Origin: Protea cynaroides
Lineage: Eukaryota; Streptophyta; Magnoliopsida; Proteales; Proteaceae
Direction of reading: 5' to 3'
NCBI GenBank assembly: GCA_028583415.1
Contig: CM053272.1
Span: forward strand, 45,145,185-45,209,184
DNA: 64,000 bases
Part shown: positions 59,188 through 64,000 of the stretch, one piece after another
How positions within the stretch are numbered: position 1 is the first letter of the stretch
How the letters are laid out: every line of letters begins with the position of its first letter
The notes under the pieces: generated by a model
What the model was told of the DNA's origin: nothing
Seen by the model: only the letters and a program-made list of their open reading frames with translations
Database searches by the model: none
Program-made: the position numbers and the translations under genes

Positions 59188-60621
59188 CCCTTTTTTACAG
59201 ATTTCCAGTAATACCTGCCTCTAGTCTCTACTTTCATTGATTTCAGAATCTCTTCCTTTAATTTATATAACAAACTTGTTAGTAGGTCTACAATTAAAGC
59301 AGGGAATCTTGAAATTCTCCTTAAAAGATGGCAAAACTTGGATAAATATGAGTATATTGGAGAAAGTAAGAAAGATCTACGAGTTCCTTGGTTCAAGTCT
59401 CTCCATCCTCATCCATGGTGCTCTCGGGCTCGTTTGAAAATACTTTGATTTATGGAATCCATCGATCCTGTTTCCCTATGAATAATTTGAGAGATGAATA
59501 CCATTTGATAAATTTGATCCGATTTCAAATTCGTAGGAGTAAACTAAACTCTATTTAACACTAGAATCTCAAATTTGAGAACTAAAAAAATTAACTCTCA
59601 TTGTTCCAAAACAAATGAAACTAAACATAAAAAGAGAGTCGAGTCAAAACCACCACCACCACCACTACCATCACAACAATAATAAATTCAAGAATTAAAT
59701 CTAAAACAACATTATCAAATAACATTCTATTTTCAAAAAAATTAAAAATAATAAATTGATTCCAGAACAAAAGCTAACAGATTTAGAACCAGAATATTAT
59801 CAATTGTATTTCCCCCTCTCGCTCTTGCCTTATGGGGTCCCACTAACCCTTCCTCCTAAAGGGTCCCACCATGGCGTTGATTTAGCTTGACTCAAAAATG
59901 AAAAGAAATATCCCTACGCATTAAATCTCAAACATCAAGTGGTACACGTATGCAACATGAAAAATTGCAAAGCATATAAAAACAAGAGGGTTACGTAGCT
60001 GGAGCTTGTTTGCTCTGTCGGCCGACTGCCGGTGTCCCACACTCACACGTTATTGTGTTGTCACGTTACGGACACCTAAGTGGGGGGTTTTTGTAACTTA
60101 CCAAAAAAAAAAGTGGGGTTTTTGTATGATTATCACTGTAAAGCAATATTTATAGTGATATCCCTTTTAATTTTTTTTTTAAAATCATGATATCCATTTT
60201 CATATATGTCACGACGACAAGGAGTGATTGGTGCTTGACTGCGTGTGTGGTAATCATTGGAGTGGGAGTGATGGATTTACGGAAGGTTGCACCAATTTTG
60301 ATAACCACATTATCATTATTTAATCTCGTAAATACCCCTCTAATTTTGTATTTTCTTGTGAAAGTGCAAATGGTTCAGATTTTGTTGTTATTATAAATTT
60401 TTTTTTTAAATTCCCTTGTTTTTAAATAATTCTTTTTCTTTTCCAAAAGCAAGGTTTGACACTATAAAGTTGATTTGAAGTGGATCGTTCATATATCTAT
60501 ACCAACCCACTCAGTTCCATGGTTGGACCAGTTTTTTGAACCGGGTTCACACTACATGAACAGTGCATTTATCCAAGCTCAGTTACAAGTTACAAAAGCA
60601 AACACTTCAGCATTAAAAATT

Positions 60622-60671
<50 letters not shown>

Positions 60672-61410
60672 GAAATACCAGTGTAATGATCTCTATCACA
60701 TTTTGCCATGGTCTCTCTCCTATTTGACATTCTGTCTCTTCTTTGTTCATGTGGATCCCCATTAGATATATCTTTTCTTGTATCCCTCATTGATATTTGA
60801 ATATGTTAAGTTTTTCATTTAAAAAATTCGAATTGGTATGTGGAGACTGGAGAGACTCTCATTCCTCTTCATATATAGCTGAAATTAACATACACATGGA
60901 AAATATAGCCTGAATGAGCATACACATGAAAAGATGGTACTGAAAATGAGGAAACTTGAAGTTTTGATACAATGTTAAGTTTCCATCTCAGAAGTTTACT
61001 TTTGAGATAAAAACTTAACTTAAAGTTCTTAGATGTTTAGTTTCGTTGTGTCGAAAAGGATATCATTGACTTTGAAAATCGATATGAAATCAGTGTCAGA
61101 TTAGTACGAAACCAATGACAAAATTATACGTGACTAATATTAAATTAAAAAATACTAAAAAATGAAAGTATCATATGTCATTATGGCAGAACATTAGGGT
61201 GGATCCGAATTCCTAAAACCATGGATGTAAAGTAATTATACTTTGAATTAGCACCTTCTCCCTTCATCTGTCACAAATCTTGCAGCAATATATGAATCAA
61301 AAATCTTGAATCACTCTAAGAAGCAATCTTTTCATAGAGGGCTATGCACTTTTGGTTTGGTTTTGTAATTAGGGTTTAGTTTGTCCATTATCCAAGATTT
61401 GAGGAAGGGT
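59188..61410. other. gene-free stretch with possible MITE and (AT)n
   Basis: A (AT)n run lies at about 60628-60669. At 59427-59810, GGGCTCGTTTGAAAATAC and a weakly complementary right side (GAACCAGAATATTATCAA) hint at a decayed MITE. I see no gene. Confidence 0.45.
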
Positions 61411-61419
61411 TATAAAAAG

Positions 61420-61664
61420 GGATGCACATCGTCTCCTCCCAATGATTCTGGAAGGACGCGGCAACCTATGTCGGATGGTTGCCACATGGCTCTCGTTTGA
61501 ATCTGAGACCCACGTCTGAGCTGACAACCCCTATCGGCTCGGCTTGTCGGCTGGGTGTCGGCTCGAACGTGGGTCTCGGATTTACTGAGAGCCACGTGAC
61601 AGCCATCCAGGATAGATTACCACTGTCCTCCCAAAACCACTGAGAGGACAGGATGCGGATCCTA
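61420..61664. mobile_element. palindromic MITE, family A copy 6, perfect 9-bp TSD
   Basis: It runs from GGATGCACATCG to GCGGATCCTA. Perfect flanks TATAAAAAG lie at 61411-61419 and 61665-61673 (two extra bases TA after GGATCC on the right). Its terminal and apex sequences are close to copies 2 and 4 of the 17-18 kb cluster. Confidence 0.92.
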
Positions 61665-61673
61665 TATAAAAAG

Positions 61674-62560
61674 CTAGCTCTCTGTGGGATCATGGCTTTT
61701 GGATTGGACATAAAGATTCATGTTAATGACTGGACAGATGAATCTTTCACTGAAAATTGGGTCACAGTAAAGTGATTGCTGTTTGATTAACAAGTAATCA
61801 AAGACAAAGAAGCTATAAAGCTAGCAGTGAGTGGCTGATGGATTGAGCAATAAGGGCCCACAATTTAGGGCCAGAAATGAATCTATGACCAAAGATACTG
61901 GGTTTTTGGGTTTTTCTTTTAACTTGTATGACATCATTAATTCAATCATAGAGATTTTACCAATAAATTGAGGGTTGATAACATGGTTGCGAGGGTTGCA
62001 AAGTTAAGGTATCTTTTAGTTGATCTTAAATGCTTCAATGGTAGTTAATTATAAATTGAGTGGGGAAGAAAGAGAAAGCTGCTGATGACAATAAATTCTT
62101 TTGCCTGCCAGTAGGTATGATTAATACCATCATAATGCAATGCTTTTTAACTGTAATCACTATTTTACCAAAAAAAAAAAAAAAAACTGTAATCACTAAT
62201 ATGGTGATGTGATCTCATCGTCACAAACCCTAATAAGGGATCTACATGCTAGTAGTGTGTAATGAAATCTTACATGTTAGTATTTAATTTATTGACCGTC
62301 GGATGAAACGGAAGATATCTTAGCTGTTTGATCCACTGCTCCTGCATCTGTCCCTTGTGGATATGCCCTCTGTTGTCTACACGCTACAAGTCTAATGTGT
62401 CAAGGTGAACGATCGACTCAGGGGACTGCTCGACCACATGGGTGGGGATCTGATGGAGGAGACAGGGGAGGTGATAACATAACATTCTAAGCAAAGTAAG
62501 AATTGACACTTTGTCACAGGGTCCTTAGAGTGCCCTTTGCAATAAATAAATTAAAAAAAA
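61674..62560. other. gene-free stretch
   Basis: No coding feature is visible. A poly(A) run lies at 62169-62186. Confidence 0.5.
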
Positions 62561-62562
62561 GA

Positions 62563-62655
62563 CAAACTCAGGTGCACGAGGCTCCTGTCACTGTAGGGTA
62601 TGGGGGAAGGCTAATGTATATAACCTTACATAGACTTTGCTGAGAGATTTCTCAT
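62563..62655 (+). repeat. Au-type SINE
   Basis: It contains the conserved Au core in order: GGTGCACGAGGCTCCTGTCA, then GGGTATGGGGGAAGG, TAATGTATATAACCTTACA and CTTTGCTGAGAGATT. The order and spacing match the plant Au SINE as I know it, with several substitutions. The 5' portion may begin a little upstream. Confidence 0.72.
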
Positions 62656-63653
62656 TGCAATGAAGGACTTATATGTGAAGAAAGAAACATTACAAATTTG
62701 TGGGCATTTGCAGTCATATTATTATTAGAGAAGAGAAAAATACAAACTCAACAAATAACCCTACTATTGTATAAAAACAATGACCTTGAGGTAAATAAAA
62801 CACACATTATCTGAGGTGTAGCTGTAGCATTATTGGATTGTTTTACAGAAAAAAAAACTATTAAAATCGTAATGATAGCAAAAGGAGAAGCAAGAATAAT
62901 TGGACACAAGTTTGTTGGACCTGACCATATTCTATTGGGCCTTATTGTAAATAAGCATGTTTTAGTATAAGTTAGCATAAGCAAAGCAATGTGCACACTT
63001 GTTTGATAATATAGAAACTTGTGGTTAGGGAATGCATTTGCGAGAATGCCTACATTTAGTGTTTAAGAAAGATCGATTGTGACCTGGCGAATTGGATATC
63101 TAACACCTTCTATATCCACGACTTGATTTTAATTCGATCTTTGATTATATCGGGGGCTATTCAGTCATCCGACCACAGAAGAATGGGCCTTCTTTCAAAG
63201 TCCTAGGCCTTTACCCTAGGTGCCGACTGCCAACCGTTCTAAAATGGCCTGCCCCCACGGTAATCGACTAAACAATCTGCATGAGAAAGGAGGAGAGAAC
63301 CAAAATATAATCCACATGTTGTAGCATGTAAATAAAAGCCCCCACGGTAACCGACCAATTAACAATATGCATAAGAAAGGAGAAGAGTTTGAGAATGTTC
63401 ACCTGCATGTACTTGTATCTTCCCTGAGATCACATCATTTTCCATATATGTTTGTTCCAGTTTTGTGGGCTTCAAAGCTTCAGCCCATTTCTCGAATCAT
63501 TTTAATATTTGGATGGGTATTGTAAGAACTTTTAAAAATTGGGCTTTTATGTTTATTCATGGCCCAATTTATTCGTTGGCAATTGAAGTTAAAGTGAAGT
63601 CAATTGAATTTGGCCAAGTTGCATTATATGGATTACTGCATGGCGGTAGGTGA
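62656..63653. other. gene-free stretch
   Basis: A short imperfect direct repeat (CCCCCACGGTAATCGAC... near 63252 and 63340) is present. No gene is recognised. Confidence 0.5.
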
Positions 63654-63662
63654 TATATTTTC

Positions 63663-63803
63663 TTATCTAAATCCTCTCCTTTTAGAGGTTCGGGAAGACC
63701 AGCTCTGATGGAGGACTCGAATTCACCAGAGCCCCAGGTGTCGGCCATCTAATGGGACCGCTTACTCTCCTCCTGAACCTCTGGGAGGAGAGGATGTGGA
63801 TCC
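63663..63803. mobile_element. palindromic MITE, family B copy, internally deleted, perfect 9-bp TSD
   Basis: A 141-bp derivative from TTATCTAAATCC to GGATGTGGATCC, with most of the left arm missing. Perfect flanks TATATTTTC lie at 63654-63662 and 63804-63812. The right arm CCAGGTGTCGGCCATCTAATGG matches family B. Confidence 0.9.
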
Positions 63804-64000
63804 TATATTTTCATGAATATGTGCACGTGTTTGCTTATAAAAAAATATTGAATGGTTTTTTTGCAACTAGAATCTTGATTTCATGCTTAATAGGAAAGGG
63901 CTCACATTTGTCGGAGGGAGTGTTGTCACTAGTAGGTCCCATGAATCATTACATGAGGTGTGGGAAGAGATCCCACACTTTTTCTACCAAAAAATAAACA

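Noticed and set aside
59427..59810. Possible MITE
   Set aside because: The terminal complementarity is weak and no target duplication was found, so it is only mentioned within the gene-free stretch.

Overview
This is a stretch of a flowering-plant nuclear genome. Two interrupted genes with GT-AG introns encode a plant-type leishmanolysin-like peptidase and a mitochondrial calcium uniporter. The space between them is AT-rich and full of plant transposons: Ty3-type chromovirus and tRNA-Met-primed LTR elements, Au-type SINE, hAT-, Mutator- and CACTA-like pieces, and long (AT)n tracts. The species cannot be named from the sequence. I see no rRNA gene, no free-standing tRNA gene and no CRISPR array.

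Layout. 1-1003: 3' flank without a gene. 1004-9151 (minus): a complete 17-exon gene for an 847-residue zinc metallopeptidase of family M8, with an overlapping upstream ORF. 9.2-16.8 kb: gene-free, with tandem duplications and small MITEs. 16.8-18.2 kb: four palindromic MITEs in a row. 18.2-31.3 kb: gene-free, holding more palindromic MITEs, hAT-type elements, a tRNA-type SINE, and a 941-bp Mutator-like element with long inverted repeats and a perfect 9-bp target duplication. 31333-33306 (minus): a complete two-exon MCU gene. 33.5-43.8 kb: gene-free, with a hAT-type MITE, palindromic MITEs, a possible CACTA fragment and tandem duplications. 43861-52116: an old non-coding LTR retrotransposon (two LTRs, tRNA-Met primer site, 5-bp target duplication) with a truncated, pseudogenised chromovirus nested in reverse. 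52.2-64 kb: a hAT-type copy, a tandemly arranged TRIM-like element split by a solo LTR, more palindromic MITEs (one split by another insertion) and an Au-type SINE.

The most striking feature is a set of about fifteen short palindromic elements with GGATCC-like termini. They fold over nearly their whole length, and most are flanked by 9-bp direct repeats. That combination suggests Mutator-type mobilisation, and their density (about one per 4 kb) makes them the best candidate here for something undescribed. The two host genes have no evident functional link. One product enters the secretory route and the other goes to the mitochondrial inner membrane.
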